The notes below the pieces were generated by a model. It ran no database searches. It was not told where the DNA came from and saw only the letters and a list, made by a program, of their open reading frames with translations. Shown here one piece after another: positions 1-13,600 of a DNA stretch of 64,000 bases. A program made the position numbers and the translations under genes. Source of the stretch: Liolophura sinensis (taxonomy: Eukaryota; Mollusca; Polyplacophora; Chitonida; Chitonidae); contig NC_088301.1 in the NCBI RefSeq assembly GCF_032854445.1, positions 26,708,402 to 26,772,401 of the forward strand, read 5' to 3'. The stretch's first letter is position 1, and every line of letters starts with the position of its first letter.

Positions 1-515
1 TGAACCGACTAGTAAAATGAGAGATTGCGCTATTCGAATTTGAAAAAAAAAAAACAATAGGTTTTAGGCTTTACCATTATTGGAGTATAAACGGTATTAC
101 CATGTAAAACGTTTGGGTGGCCATTTCAACAAAAGCATACAATACGGCCGCACCTCTGCTAGGATGCATTTTGGATCGAAGGAAACCACGTAAAAGGCAA
201 CCTTATCAGATTGCTGGCATACATTGAATGGAATATAATAGATGGAAAGCAAAAGAACCGGTATGTAGGCCTTACCGTAAAAAGTTATGTGTATTCCTGT
301 GATAGTATATTGATTAATTATCTCGAACGTTATATATAAAGATTACATATGTACGTAGTATACCTATACCTTTATGCGTAACATGCGCGTATATAACGCT
401 ACATGCATCATTACATGAGATGTCTGACAAACCCTGCCTTCCACTAAATAACGTGTTCAAGGAGAGGGTATTCTTTCTCGCATCCTAAGAGTTGTCCTTA
501 GAAACTGAACTTCCC
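1..515. other. Upstream flank without a recognised gene
   Basis: AT-rich single-copy-looking DNA with no coding exon that I can support and no clear promoter motif. It may hold a distal promoter or a non-coding first exon of the SLC35D1 gene. Confidence 0.4.
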
Positions 516-844
516 TGGTCAATCCTTGGTCGGGTCACACCTAAAACATTAAAAGAGATGGTTGTAGCTTTCTCGTTTGGCGTTCAGCATTAAAGGGATA
601 GTGCAACGACTGGTTGACCCGTATCAGTATAACGGCTCGGGCGGGGAATCTTACTTGCCTTCGGTAAGTCGTCTCAGTAAAGCAGCACTAGATAAAGGCG
701 TGGTGGAAATCCGTCCTGCAACAAGGAGGCACATATACATGCACTATAAGGTATCCTTCTTCGTCATATGCTGAAAACTTGTTAAGGAGGCCTACGACGT
801 TAAACCCCTAGCACTCACTCACTCACTTACTTACTTACTCACTC
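516..844 (+). mobile_element. SINE family B copy (CACT-tailed)
   Basis: The sequence is homologous along its length to 12361-12664 and 18635-19020. Shared blocks include a head with GGTCAATCCTTGG, the block GTGCAACGACTGGTTGACCC, the block ATCCGTCCTGCAACAAGGAGG, and the end ACGACGTTAAACCCC followed by a CACT/TACT tetramer tail. The head contains a sequence close to a pol III B box. A short open frame here (577-774) lies inside the element and is not a gene. Confidence 0.75.
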
Positions 845-1374
845 GAAACTGAACAATACGCGAAATAAAGATCTCCCGAGCGAACCATAACCTCCTTATG
901 TAGAGCCTACGTGTAAGTAAGTTATCGCCATTCGCTTGAGGTGCTTCATCTCGGTGTGAAGTTTATCGCTTAATTACAAGTTTTAACATTTACACTTGAG
1001 AAGCTTGAATTGGGAGAACTGAAATTAGGCTTTCACTGCCACCTATAAACGTTTGTTATTAACTTTAATGGTCTTTAACTGATTTTCAGACTGGTTTCCT
1101 AAACAATTTTTATTTTCACGCATTTAAAGTCGATTTCGTAAGTACGCCTATGTACACGTACGCTTACGTTGCTTTCTCGTGGATTGTAATGGATCATGAG
1201 CAAGGCTCGCCTGTCGTACATAGGGGCCAACATAATAGGCTATATATCATAAATGATTTCAGCAAAATAAATTGAAAGAAATGATGACAATTTTCGAATG
1301 GCACTATACAAGTCTTGACCTATTTAACCATTTTACCGAACTATTTAATGGTGGTCTGTGTCTATTTTAAATAG
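845..1374. other. Probable 5' region or intron of SLC35D1
   Basis: No exon with a methionine start could be joined to the exon at 1375-1626. A pyrimidine-containing stretch ending TTTTAAATAG just before 1375 could be a splice acceptor, so a non-coding first exon may lie further upstream. Confidence 0.35.
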
Positions 1375-1626
1375 AGCTCGTCCTAAGCTGGCCAAATTTC
1401 TGGACGAAGCCTACAGCATGGTTCTCGCGGGCCTTGAGATCTTCTCGTCCGAGGAGCACACAAAACAGAAAGACCAAGGCGTGGAGAGTGAAGAAATGGG
1501 GGCATGGCGGCTTCAGTTGTCAAAGGAGCGAGCCGAAACCCTTAAGCGCGTGTGGTCAGCGGTCTTTTACGCAACCGCTTCGTTCTTAATAGTTGTCATC
1601 AACAAAGTTGTTCTTACAACATACAA
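1375..1626 (+). CDS. SLC35D1: SLC35D1 exon 1 (or 2), start-containing
   Basis: The exon encodes an acidic/polar N-terminus and the first membrane segment ([18 protein letters not shown]). The donor is at 1627 (GTAAGT). The first in-frame ATG is 1418. Codons between 1375 and 1417 also look coding (KLAKFLDEAYS), and a possible acceptor ends at 1374, so the left edge is uncertain. Confidence 0.8.
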
Positions 1627-4600
1627 GTAAGTATTCATCGTAAATGCGTCCTGTTTCAACTGTAGGCTAGTTGATCTAGATATAGTTGTGTCGAAAACTG
1701 GTCACCAAATGACTGTTTCTCCAACGCTGTTTAAGTACAGTGCAAACGACCGCAGATTCGGTGGGGTTCCTACCGTAACGCCCAGCTTCGGTCATATAGA
1801 CTTCCATGCGGACAGTTTCACTGAGAAAAACGGCTCGAGCCCTAAAAGAACACACTACACACAGTTTTGTAATGGCTATGAGGCTATTTACAATTAGTTG
1901 TAGAGTGGAGTAACTTTCATTGAACAAGGCATTTGTGAGAGTAACGGAGGGAAACAGCTCCAGATGTATTCAACCTTCTCTGTGCGATATTCTATTTATT
2001 ATTTTTATTTAAATAATATCATGATTTTATGTGCTTCAAGCAATGTTTTTACTGTAGTCCTTTGCTGATTTTTATTTATTTATTTATTTGATTGGTGTTT
2101 TACGCCATACTCAAGAATATTTCACTTATACGACGGCGGCCAGCATTATGGTTGGTGGAAACCAGGCAGAGCCCATGGGAAACCCACCACCATCCACAGG
2201 TTGCTGTCAGACCTTCCCATGCACCACTGACTTTTATGTCGTGTCACATCATACATAAAATTGACTAAAGTGTGTAATGACTTTGCTGAGCTCGCATTAG
2301 AACGTCATGAAACAAAATGTTTTGTTTTAGACGTCATAGCATCTGAGTGTGAAATATCAAGATATAATGATAAAAGTGTTATATACTGTAAATCTTCAGC
2401 CTTTTCCACCACTAAAACACTTTTTTCAGTGGAATTTAATTATGCATACAGTTATTGTGAAAATTGTGCTAAAAATGACTAGTTTGTGTCATTAAAGATG
2501 CAGGCTTCATAAATCTGTCCAAATTATTTCTCTAGGAAGGAATGATATTTCACTTATATACAAATAATAATGAGTGTAACTGGGATGTAGAAAAAAATTT
2601 GGTTCCAAAATTGTTCTTCTTGTTCTTTAGGTTAGCTTTCAGACAGTTAACAAACCACACTGGTGGCGCCCCCTGGCTAGCTGTTGAAATGCTGCTGGAG
2701 TACATCTTGAAATATAGTTGCATGAAGTTTCGCAATCCGCTACATTTACATGACAGGTGCTTTAACATTGAATGTTTGTAGACTTCCATTTTTCTTTGTT
2801 GAACTTACAGATTTCCTTCCTACCAAGTGTTGGGTCTTGGGCAGGTAAGACTTAGCTTCAGTATTGTTCTGTTCTTGTATGCTGCACTGAGTAAAAGAAG
2901 ACAACATGTTTTCTGTGTTACATGTGGTATCCAGGTAACAAAAAACAATGGTGGATAAAAGGAAATGGCAGCTTGCAGGCCTTGAATTTATATACAGGCA
3001 TTTAGTTTCTGCTTGCAATTATTTACCAGGGCCTCCGTGGCTCAGTTGGTTAGCGTGCCAGCGTAGCGTAATGACCAAGGAGTCTCTCACCAATGCGGTC
3101 GCTTTGAGTTCAAGTCCAGCTCATGCTGGCTTCCTCTCCAGTCGTACGTGGGATGGTCTGGCAACAACCTGCAAAGGGTTGTGGGTTTCCGAGCCCGGTT
3201 TCCACCCATCATAATGCTCTCTGCCATCGTGTAAGTGAAATATTCTTGAGTACGATGTAAAACACCAATCAAATAAATAAATAAATCAATTGTTTACCTG
3301 GTCACAGCTAAGCAGTCCCTGCAATGAAAGGTGAGCGGTCACTCTCTCTCATGCCCAAAAAATTTAAGCGACCGATTAAAAAGAACTATTCTTTATTGCC
3401 ATCAAAATGTTTCCCACTTGTCTTGGCTGTTCGCTTGGTGATTGTTGTCATTTTGAAAACGAAAGTGATGTGTCGTAGTCTTGGTGTTGTCATATGCTGT
3501 CAGCCAGAAACAGTTTCCTAGTTGGCCATGTTAAGTGTCCTTTGGGGTGCGTTCAAATGGTCGATTTCACTGCCACTGGTGGCAGAGTCAGTTTGCCACC
3601 GGTATAATATCACAGTGTTTCGAAAGTTGTGTCTGGTCGGGAAAGTTACAAAGCTACAATACACGGCACCAACATCAGGCTTTGTGTCTGCAGTGGCGCC
3701 ACTGGTCTCCTCGAGCGGCCAATGGAACAACATATCAGTGGCCACTACCTCCTCCAGTGTTCACCAGGAAGCAAATGGAATGGACCCTTATAAAATATAA
3801 AGAAATATAAAGAAACTTTTGCTTATTGGTCTGAGTTTGATTTGTAGTGGTATTCTCAACAGACATGTCAGTCCCAATCTACCTAATGGCAGCTAGTTGG
3901 CGGATCCATGTTTAACAACACCTAAACGCCATGCATCAGTTTAGAATAGTACAAACATCTCAATCTCTGCTGCAGAATCAGTCATGCATCCGTGACCTCA
4001 GAAAACATGGGATCTGAAGATGTCCCGTCACCTTAATTTTAACAATAAATTAATTTCATTCTTAAGTTGTGTCTATGCCATCACGGAAACGTTGCTCATA
4101 GCACGAATCAAAGTGAATTTACTCAGTAAATTTGAAATCTCACAGTTGAGTTCAGGTCTGGGTGTTTTAGTTGCCATCTGCATGGCTTCATTAAATAATA
4201 CAGTTAAAATAAATTTATAATTTTTGTAGCTAATTATGTGGAGACCTGCATTTGTTTACAATTTAATTTATGTTTTTTCGTGTTCAAGATATAAGCCTTT
4301 TACTTACATGTAGGAGAATTTTCTCTCTTAAATACTACATGTCTTTTAAAGTTTGCTACATGTATTTTTGTATTTCTTTCAAAAACTTCACATGTGGCGG
4401 CTCATCCCATTTAAAAGGGTTAAATGTGCTGATGTTGAGAAATCAGAGCATTTCCTTTTAGGAAGGACATGCTCAGATGATAAAACAAATGCCTATGTTT
4501 TCCTATTCCTAACATATGAGAAAAATCATTGTACAGCCTATCAGTCTCCATGGTAACAGTGTAGCCGGCATATGGCAGGATGTGGCCTGGCTGTGCCTGC

Positions 4601-7600
4601 TAATGTAGCAGGTTTGTATATTATAATAATACTGTTAACATCAGGTCTAAGTGGCAAACAGTATGGTGGAAACAGGAAACAGATAATTTTATTGACAACA
4701 GCTGAGTACAGAAAATGACAAAATATTTTTTTCTTTACAATATTGTTTAATTTACATGTGTTGAATTAATTTCAAGTACGTGGCACCATTATCTGTATAC
4801 AGGATACTGATGTAAGCATAACTTTATAAATTTTTTTTTTTGTTATTATTCACTACTAAATTTCACGTAACAGCTCAGACACATTTTAGTTTAGTTCATT
4901 GTTGTGAAGCTGTAATGCATTCTGCAATATCTGAAAAAAAAACTTTTTTAATTTTTTAACTATTTAAATGTTGGCCGCATTGTTGCATGCGAGTGCTTAT
5001 TTTTGCATAGATTACTTCAGGCAGTGCTGTGCGATGCAGAGTGGTTAACTTGTTATTGAGCACTAAATAATATGTTGGGCACTCTCTTTGTTCAAACTGA
5101 CTGATCCCTGATATTAATTTAGCATTATATTTTGACACTTATAGACTACACTCACCATAACAAAAAAAAAAATAAATAAACATTTTCAATATCTAAGGCA
5201 TTCACTTTTACAGGGGCCATTTTTTGAGCATTTCTATACACTTTGTGATGAACTCAATTATAGGAACAGAGGGGATTTTAGCAATGATACCAGGGAACTG
5301 TTCAATATTTTATAATGGATGTAATTAAAGCATGTGTGCCTTGGCATCATTGTATTTATACAAATATATAAATACACTAGATTTCAGTGTTTGTCCCAAA
5401 CTCCAGTTAGTCCTGTATAGTATAAGAACTTAAAGGCAAGTGACTTTAACAATTAGACTTGATCTTCTCCTTATCAAATTAGTGGGGCCTCCGCGGCTTA
5501 GTTGGTTAGCGCGCTAGCGCAGTATAATGACCCAGGAGTCTCTCACCAATGCGGTCGCTGTGAGTTCAAGTCCAGCTCATGCTGGCTTCCTCTCCGGCTG
5601 TATGTGGGAAGGTCTGTCAGCAACCTGCAGATGGTCGTGGGTTTCCCCCGGGCTGTGCCCGGTTTCCACCCACCATAATGCTGGCCGCTATTTGTATAAG
5701 CGAAATATTCTTGAGTACGGCATAAAACACCAGTCAGATAAATAAATAAATATCTCATCAAATTAGCATGTATCTTGTGTCAGAAATAAATCAGAATAAT
5801 TCAAATAAAAGAAATGAATTCAAATAATTCAAAGTCAAGACAAATATTTATGTTGATACAATACTTGGTGTTGGAAATCTTTGCTATGTGTTGTTTCATC
5901 CCTGGAAGACATAAGGCTAACTTTATGCTTCTATTTAAATGTGTAGAATTAAGTTGAGTGTCATGTTCAATGGAATTCTCTCCGGCTGTACGTGGGAAGG
6001 TCTGCCAGCAACCTGCGGATGGTCGTGGGTTTCCCCCGGGCTCTGCCCGGTTTCCACCAACCATAATGCTGTCCGCCGTCGTATAAGTGAAATATTCTTG
6101 AGTACAGCGTAAAACACCAATCAAAAAAAAAAAAAAAAAAATCAACGGAGTTCCATTTATTACCACCATCTGTTGTGTTCTAGACAAAAAAAAAAAAGAT
6201 CACAGCTATTTATGATATTGTAAATTATGTTTGATTAAAATTGAAACTAAATAGAGGGAAATAGAATGTCTCTCAACACTGCATGTAGGTAATTCCTAGT
6301 TTTGAGCATCCGGGTTGATGACAAGGAGCAGGAAGTGATAAATAACATGTAGCCAGATTGGGCAAAATGCTGTTTTTTGTTGTTGATTGTTACAGCTTAA
6401 AGTACTACGGGACACTGAAATTTCGTATTTGAAGGCTGAGCACATTCTGATTACTTTTCCAGATAGAATTTCAGTTAGTGTGCTAGCGCAGCGTAATGAC
6501 CCAGGAGCCTCTCACCAATGCGGTCGCAGTGAGTTCAAGTCCAGCTCATGCTGGCTTCCTCTCCGGCCGTACGTGGGAAGGTCTGCAGCAACCTGTGGAT
6601 GGTGGTGGGTTTCCTCTGGGCTGTGCCCGGTTTCCTCCCACCATAATGCTGGCCGCTGTGTTACTGGGTAAACACCACTCAGACTGGACAGTATGAGTAA
6701 GTGTTTGGAACAGTGTCTATCTGGTACATATAACTAACACATCAAGGCCATGCTATAGCCTAAAGTGAATAGCCTGGCTCCGATAACCAGCCACTGGGTC
6801 TGCAGGTGCAGGTGATTTCTTTCTGGATCCATAGTTATGCCTCGCTTCCTTTTGTATCTGTACCTATGTCTGGTTTCCTTTGAGATACGTATATAGCTAT
6901 GGCTGGTTTCCTTTGGGATATATAACTATGTCTGGTTTCCTTCAGGCTCTGTAATTATGGGAAGATTTCTTCTCAATGTCTAGCTAGTGGTTTCCCTCTT
7001 GGTCTGAAGCAACAGGTGGTTTCCTTCTGAATAAGAAGCTATGGCTGCTTCCTTTGGGATATGTAGCTATGGCTGGTTTCCTTTGGGATATGTAGCTAGT
7101 TATGGCTGGCTTCCTTTGGGATATGTAGCTATGGCTGGCTTCTTTTGGTTTCCTTTGGGATATGTAGCTATGGCTGGCTTCCTTTGGTTTCCTTTGGGAT
7201 ATGTAGCTATGGCTGGCTTCCTTTTGAATATGTAGCCATGGCTGGTTTCCTTGTGGATGATATGGTCACATGTGGTTTCCCATTGGATGTGTACATATGG
7301 ATAAATTTCTTATGGATCTGTAGCTATGGGTGATTTTCTCTTGAATCTGTAGGTAGGTACAGGTGGTTTACTTTTGAATCTGTAGGAACAGATGGTTTTC
7401 TTTCGATCTGTAAGTACAGGTGGTTTTTTTTTGAATATGTATTTACAGGTGGTTTTCCATTGAATCTGTAGGTACAGGTCGTTTTCTTTTTAGATATAGG
7501 TGGTTTTCTGTTGAATCTGTAGGTACATGCGGTTTTCTATTTAATCTGTAGGTACAGGTGGTTTTCTTTTGAATCTTTAGGTACAGGTGGTTTTCTGTTG

Positions 7601-10600
7601 AATCTGTAGGTACTGGTGGTTTTTGTTTGAATCTGTAGGTACCGGTGGTTTTCGTTTGAATCTGTAGGTACAGGTGGTTTTCTTTTGAATCTGTAGATAC
7701 AGGTGGTTTTCTATTGAATCTGTAGGTACAGGTGGTTTCTATTGATTCTGTAGGTACAGGTGGTTTTCTTTTGAATCTGTGGATATTTGTTGTTTCTTTC
7801 AGGATACGTATAGTTATGGGAGTTTGTGTTTGGCGCTGAAGCTAAGGGTGGTTTCCTGGATCTACACGGCTGGGTGGTTTCCTGGATCTATACCAGTGGG
7901 TGGTTTCCTGGATCTATACCAATGGGGGGGGTTTCCTTCTGGGTCTGCAGTTATAGGTCTCGCATGCAGTTAGATGTAGATAAATATGCCTTCTGTACTG
8001 GATAAATATTATACTTGTACAAGTGCTAGCATGTTGTGAACTATAAATAGATTGGACCCTAATCAATGTAAGGGAAAAACAATAATTAGCATTATTCCAG
8101 TAATAATTTGCATGTTTTCTTCCTTCTGTTTACAGATGGTAGTTGCCATAGTTGCTCTGTTTAGTGCCAAACAGTTAAACCTTGTCAGTTTTCCAGACTT
8201 TTCTCTGGAAGTCACAAAAAAGGTAATTCACCACATTGGGAACATTTTCTAAATGAAGGTTTAAAATATGAAATCATGGGATGTATCTTACCTTTTATAT
8301 GATACCCTCAGCACTTAAATGATTCTCGTTTTTTACTGTTTTAAGGCTTGCATGTTTTCACTGTCATTTCTCACGGGCCAAACGTTTGATGTGAAATACA
8401 TTGTGACCACATTTGTTTGGAGGTAAATTTATTTGATTGGTGTTTTATGCTGTACTCAAGAAATTTTCACTTATACGACAACGCCCAGTATTATTAAGGT
8501 AGGAGGAAAGTGAACAGAGCCCAGGGGAAACCCACGACCATCCGCAGGCTGCTGAGAGACCTTCCCACGGCTGGAGACGAAGCCAGCATGAGCTGGACAT
8601 GAACTCGTAATGACCACATTGGTGAGAGGCTCCTGGGTCATTGTGCTGTGCTGGCATTCTGATCCCCCAGCCACGGAGGTCTCTGTGTTTCTACATCAAG
8701 TGAAAAACTTGCCCATTATAGTTACATGTAGTTCACAGCATTCACGGGCCAAGCAAGACATTTGTCTTCTGCTGGAAGTTCTCCGATTAAGGTTGTAATC
8801 CAGCTCTCGTCTGTTTGGCTGTGGCTTTAAGTGAAAGAGTTTGTCAGGTACCTGGCATCCATAAAGCGTACGTCTGTCATAGAAGAAAAAAAATTTCAGA
8901 GTAATATATTAATTACATAGATATCGTGTGTTTGACTGAAAAATTGTTCAGTACGACGTTAAACCCCAAGCACTCATTCACTCAATCACTCACTCACTCA
9001 CTCTTCAGCTTCTTTGTGGTGTTTGTATTTACAGATATGGCCACTGCCGTTGTTTTACCTTGGCAACTTAGTGTGTGGACTTGGAGGCACACAAAAACTA
9101 AAGTGAGTACTTTAGTATCACTTCAACTGGGTACGGTTTCCTGCAATTTTTCACCAACTAATCACCCTGCTGTACTAATTTGGTGAAAAATATTAATGTG
9201 AAATGATATTTGACCGGCTAAACCTTTGTACAACGTATTGTACAGCGAGGCGATTAGTTGGTGAAATATTCTGCGAAATCATCGGTGAATTAGTTTTTTT
9301 TGAAGATGTAAACTCATGAAAAGGTTTATGATTGAAACAACTGATGGTTTTCGGGGGGCCTCCATGGCTGATTTGGTTAGTGCGCTAGTGCAGCATAGTG
9401 ACCCAGGAGCTCTCACCAGTGCAGTCGGTGTGAGTTCAATTCCAACTCATGCTGGCTTCCTCTCCGGCCGTACGTGGGAAGGTTTGCCAGCAACCTGCGG
9501 ATGGTGGTGGGTTTCCCCCGGGCTGTGCCCGGTTTCCACCCACCATAATGCTGGCCGCCGTCGTATAAGTGAAATATTCTTGAGTACAGCATAAAACACC
9601 AATCATATAAATAAATAAATAAATAAACCAAGGTTTTCAAACTTCATTTAACAAATTCAAGGGTTTGCATCAAGCTGAAATATTTCTGAGGTTTCGGTGG
9701 TTTCCGTCAATCTCCGTTTTCTTTGGAATTAAGGATTTAATTTCTAGCATCAAACTGAAACGTTTCTGAGGTTCTTGGTGATTTCCCAAAATCTCTGTTT
9801 TCTTTGGAATTAAGGACTTATTTGCTAGCATCAAACTGAAACGTTTCTGAGATTCTTGGTGGTTTCCCAAAATCTCTGTTTTCTGTGGAATTAAGGACTT
9901 AATTGCTAGCATCAAACTGAAACGTTTCTGAGATTCTTGGTGGTTTGCCAAAATCTCTGTTTTCTTTGGAATTAAGGACTTAATTGCTAGCATCAAACTG
10001 AAACGTTTCTGAGATTCTTGGTGGTTTGCCAAAATCTCTGTTTTCTTTGGAATTAATGAAGTTAATTGCTAGCATCAAGCTGAAATATTTTGTGTGTCCT
10101 TGGTGGTTTCCCAAAACCTTAGTTTTCTTCCGAATTAATGGATTTAATTGCTGGTATCAAGCTGAAATATTTCTCATGTCCTTGGTGGTTTCCCAAATTC
10201 TCAGTTTTGTTTGGAATTAATGGAATGAATTGCTACCATCAAGATGAAATGTTTCTCAAGCCTTTGGCGGTTGAGCAGACTTGCCAGCGTGTATCGATAG
10301 AAACTTGCATTCATAGTAAGAGAAGTATTAAATGAACTGAAATGGCCACTTTCATAGTTGCTTAAATGCTGATTTCTGTGTATGTGATTGGGATTTTAAA
10401 ACAAAATTTTCTTCAAATTTACTTGTGTACAATTTTGTTTGAAAATTGATAATTATGAAACTCATCATCTCTAATTTTGCAAGCAAGTTCATGAGAAACT
10501 GAAGAATTGATTAACAAGATGTTAAATTTTTACTCTGGATGCGCTTGTTTCCTTCACTCATCATATAACTGGCTGCCATCATATGAGTGGAGAGTTATGA

Positions 10601-13600
10601 CCCAGGAGTCTCTCACCAATGCGGCCGCTGTGAGTTCAAGTCCAGCTCATGCTGGCTTCCTCTCCGGCTGTACGTGGGGATGGTCTCTCAGCAACCTGCA
10701 GACGGTCGTGGGTTTCCCCCGGGCTCTGCCCGGTTTCCTCCCACCATAATGCTGGCCGCCGTCGTATAAGTGAAATATTCTTGATTACGGCGTAAAACAC
10801 CAATCAAATAAATAAATAAATAAATATGAGTGGAGAATTCTCGAGTATGTAGCATCAGGAATCGGTCAACAGAGGTGTCTTGTCATTTTCAGCCTTCCAA
10901 TGTTCACTGTGCTGAGAAGGTTCTCAATACTCTTCACTATGATACTGGAGTACATTGTGTTAAGGTGAGTAGGTTAAATGTACCCTCAACTTTTTCGCAT
11001 ATGAAAAAGCCAATTTCAATGCAGTTTTTGCACACTTATAATTTGCTTTTGTAGACAAAACTACGTTGGTTGGATTGACCAATTTCAGGGCTTCACAGAA
11101 AGTATAATTTTATCAATCTACACAGAATAATGCCTTTAGAATATGCTTGAATAAACACCTTGCAAACATGCAAAAAGTTGAAGAATTACAGTACATGTAT
11201 TTAGGAAATGTAGGGCATATTGAAATTTTTTGACATATATCGCATAAATTTGAATGAGTAAGGAATATGCTTTTCATGACTTGTCATGATAATCGTAAAA
11301 AAAAACACCAATATCGCACAGGCATTCGGCAACTCGTGCACATAAATTTGGTTGGGGTACATTTCAATGTCAGTTTGTACAGGCTTTCTGCAAAACTTGC
11401 ACATGAATTTGGTTGGGGTACATTTCAATGTCAGTTTGTACAGACTTTCTGCAAAACGTGCACATGAATTTGGTTGGGGTACATTTCATTGTCAGTTCAT
11501 ACAGGCTTTCTGCAAAACTTGCACATGAATTTGGTTGGGGTGCATTTTGATGTCAGTTCACACAGGCTTTCTGCAAAACTTGCACATGAATTTGGTTGGG
11601 ATGCATTTTGATGTGAGTTCATACAGGCTTTCTGCAAAACGTGAACATGAAATTGGTTGGAGTGTATTTTGATGTCAGTTCATACAGGCTTTCTGCAAAA
11701 CTTGCACATGAATTGGTTGGAGTGTATTTCGATGTCAGTTCATACGTGCACATGAATTTGGTTGGAGTGTATTTCGATGTCAGTTCATACGTGCACATGA
11801 ATTTGGTTGGAGTGTATTTCGATGTCAGTCCATACGTGCACATGAATTTGGTTGGAGTGTATTTCGATGTCTATCCATACGTGCACATGAATTTGGTTGG
11901 AGTGTATTTTGATGTCAGTTCATACGTGCACATGAATTTGGTTGGAGTGTATTTCGATGTCAGTTCATACGTGCACCTGAATTTGGTTGGAGTGTATTTC
12001 GATGTCAGTGTAATTGATAAAATGTGTATCACTTAATCGAAGATATTGAATATGAATACCCTAATTCTTCAACCTTTTCAACCAAATCTACAACCAATAT
12101 TTGAAACATTCTTATGAAACTATGGGGTGTAGAGAAATAATTTGCTCAGTTTTATGAAGCTTGCATCTCTAGTGACATAATCAAATCATTTAATATCATC
12201 TTCATAATAGTTGTATGGATAAATTCCGCTGAAAAACATATTTTGAGGTTGTTACTTTTGTTACTTTTATTGATTTCCCGTTTCAGAGTTAGCGCTACAT
12301 TTTCTGTCCAGCTGTCCGTGTCACTGATGATCATTGGTGCCATTGTCGCCTCTAGGTAGGTTGTCAGGTTGGGGAGCGGTAGATTCTGGGTCAATCCTGG
12401 GTCGAGTCAAACCTAAGACCTTAAAAGAGAAAGTTGTAGCATGAAAGGGATAGTGCAATGACTGGTTGACCCGTATCAGTATAATGGCTCAGGGGGCCTT
12501 CGGTAAGGCGTCTCAGTGAAGCAGCGGTAGATAAAAGAGTGGGGGAAATCCATCCTGCAACAAGGGGAAAGATGAAATGCACTCTAAAGATTCCTTCATC
12601 ATAATATGACTGAAAAATTGTTAAGTACGACGTTGAACCCCTCACTCACTCACTCACTCACTCACTCTAGGTAGGCTAATGTTAGCTCACAAATAATTGT
12701 GATTATGTACGGTGAAATTGTTTGTAGTTCCAAGCAAAAAATAATTGATGTCTTTGATAATTAACTGAAGCTGGATGTGATTTTAAAACATTGTTACCTG
12801 CTTTGTCTAGTGAAGCCTGATTTGTGGTTCCAATTTTTTCCCAAACAATGCCTGGTTCCACTTAGCTAATGTCCTGGCCGCAATCATATAAATGTAATTT
12901 TGAGCATAAAGGCGAATAAAATTTAGCAGATTAAATTTATTTCTTGTATTTCATATCCATGATAATTAGTTTTCCTGATTTCCCTTAGGATGATTACAAA
13001 TAGATTAAGTTTTCCCCGATGATGATTGCTGTTAACTTGTCATTTTACTAAGTGATTATTACCAGTAACTTTCGTGTTTTTCATGATTGATCAACTGGAA
13101 CTGGATGGAGATGAGTTTTTATTTGCTGCATTTTATACTGTGGTGTCAACACTGTAATTAACACCAAAAGTCGATATCTACAATAATCGTTTTTAATGTA
13201 TCATGACCTTCCAACTGTTATAAAATTACCTAAAATTTTCTTTAATTAAAGAAATTAACTGATGGTGATTACAGACAACTTTCTTGTCTTCTCTCACTTC
13301 TTAACGGCAGTGCTGACCTAGCCTTTGATACCATGGGTTATGTACTGATCACAGTCAACAATGTGTGTACGGCAGGGAATGGAGTCTACACAAAGAAGAA
13401 ACTCGATGCCCAGGTTTGTTGCTTACTTTCCAATACAGCAGATTTTACAAGGTGATGAGATGGCCCCTGTTTTGATATACTTAGTTCATATCAGTAATGG
13501 TCATTTTTTAAGTCACCACTTTACTCTGTACCTTTGTCAATACGTCTTTTAACTCTGCCAGTCTGACTTTAAACTTAGCCAATACAACTTTTAACTCGGC

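Noticed and set aside
577-774. 65-codon frame upstream of SLC35D1
   Set aside because: It lies wholly within a SINE family B copy.
1358-1417. GTG at 1358 as the SLC35D1 start
   Set aside because: GTG is not a normal start in nuclear eukaryotic genes, and there is a likely splice acceptor or 5' UTR here; ATG 1418 was used.
3029-3100. Possible tRNA gene (A and B boxes present)
   Set aside because: The sequence is the head of a dispersed SINE: it lacks a full cloverleaf and recurs with the same non-tRNA body in many places.
9670-10032. 120-codon - strand frame with 27-residue repeats
   Set aside because: It is made by the 81-bp tandem repeat in SLC35D1 intron 4.
11619-12036. Frames with 15-residue repeats on both strands
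   Set aside because: They are made by the 45-bp units of the intron 5 satellite.
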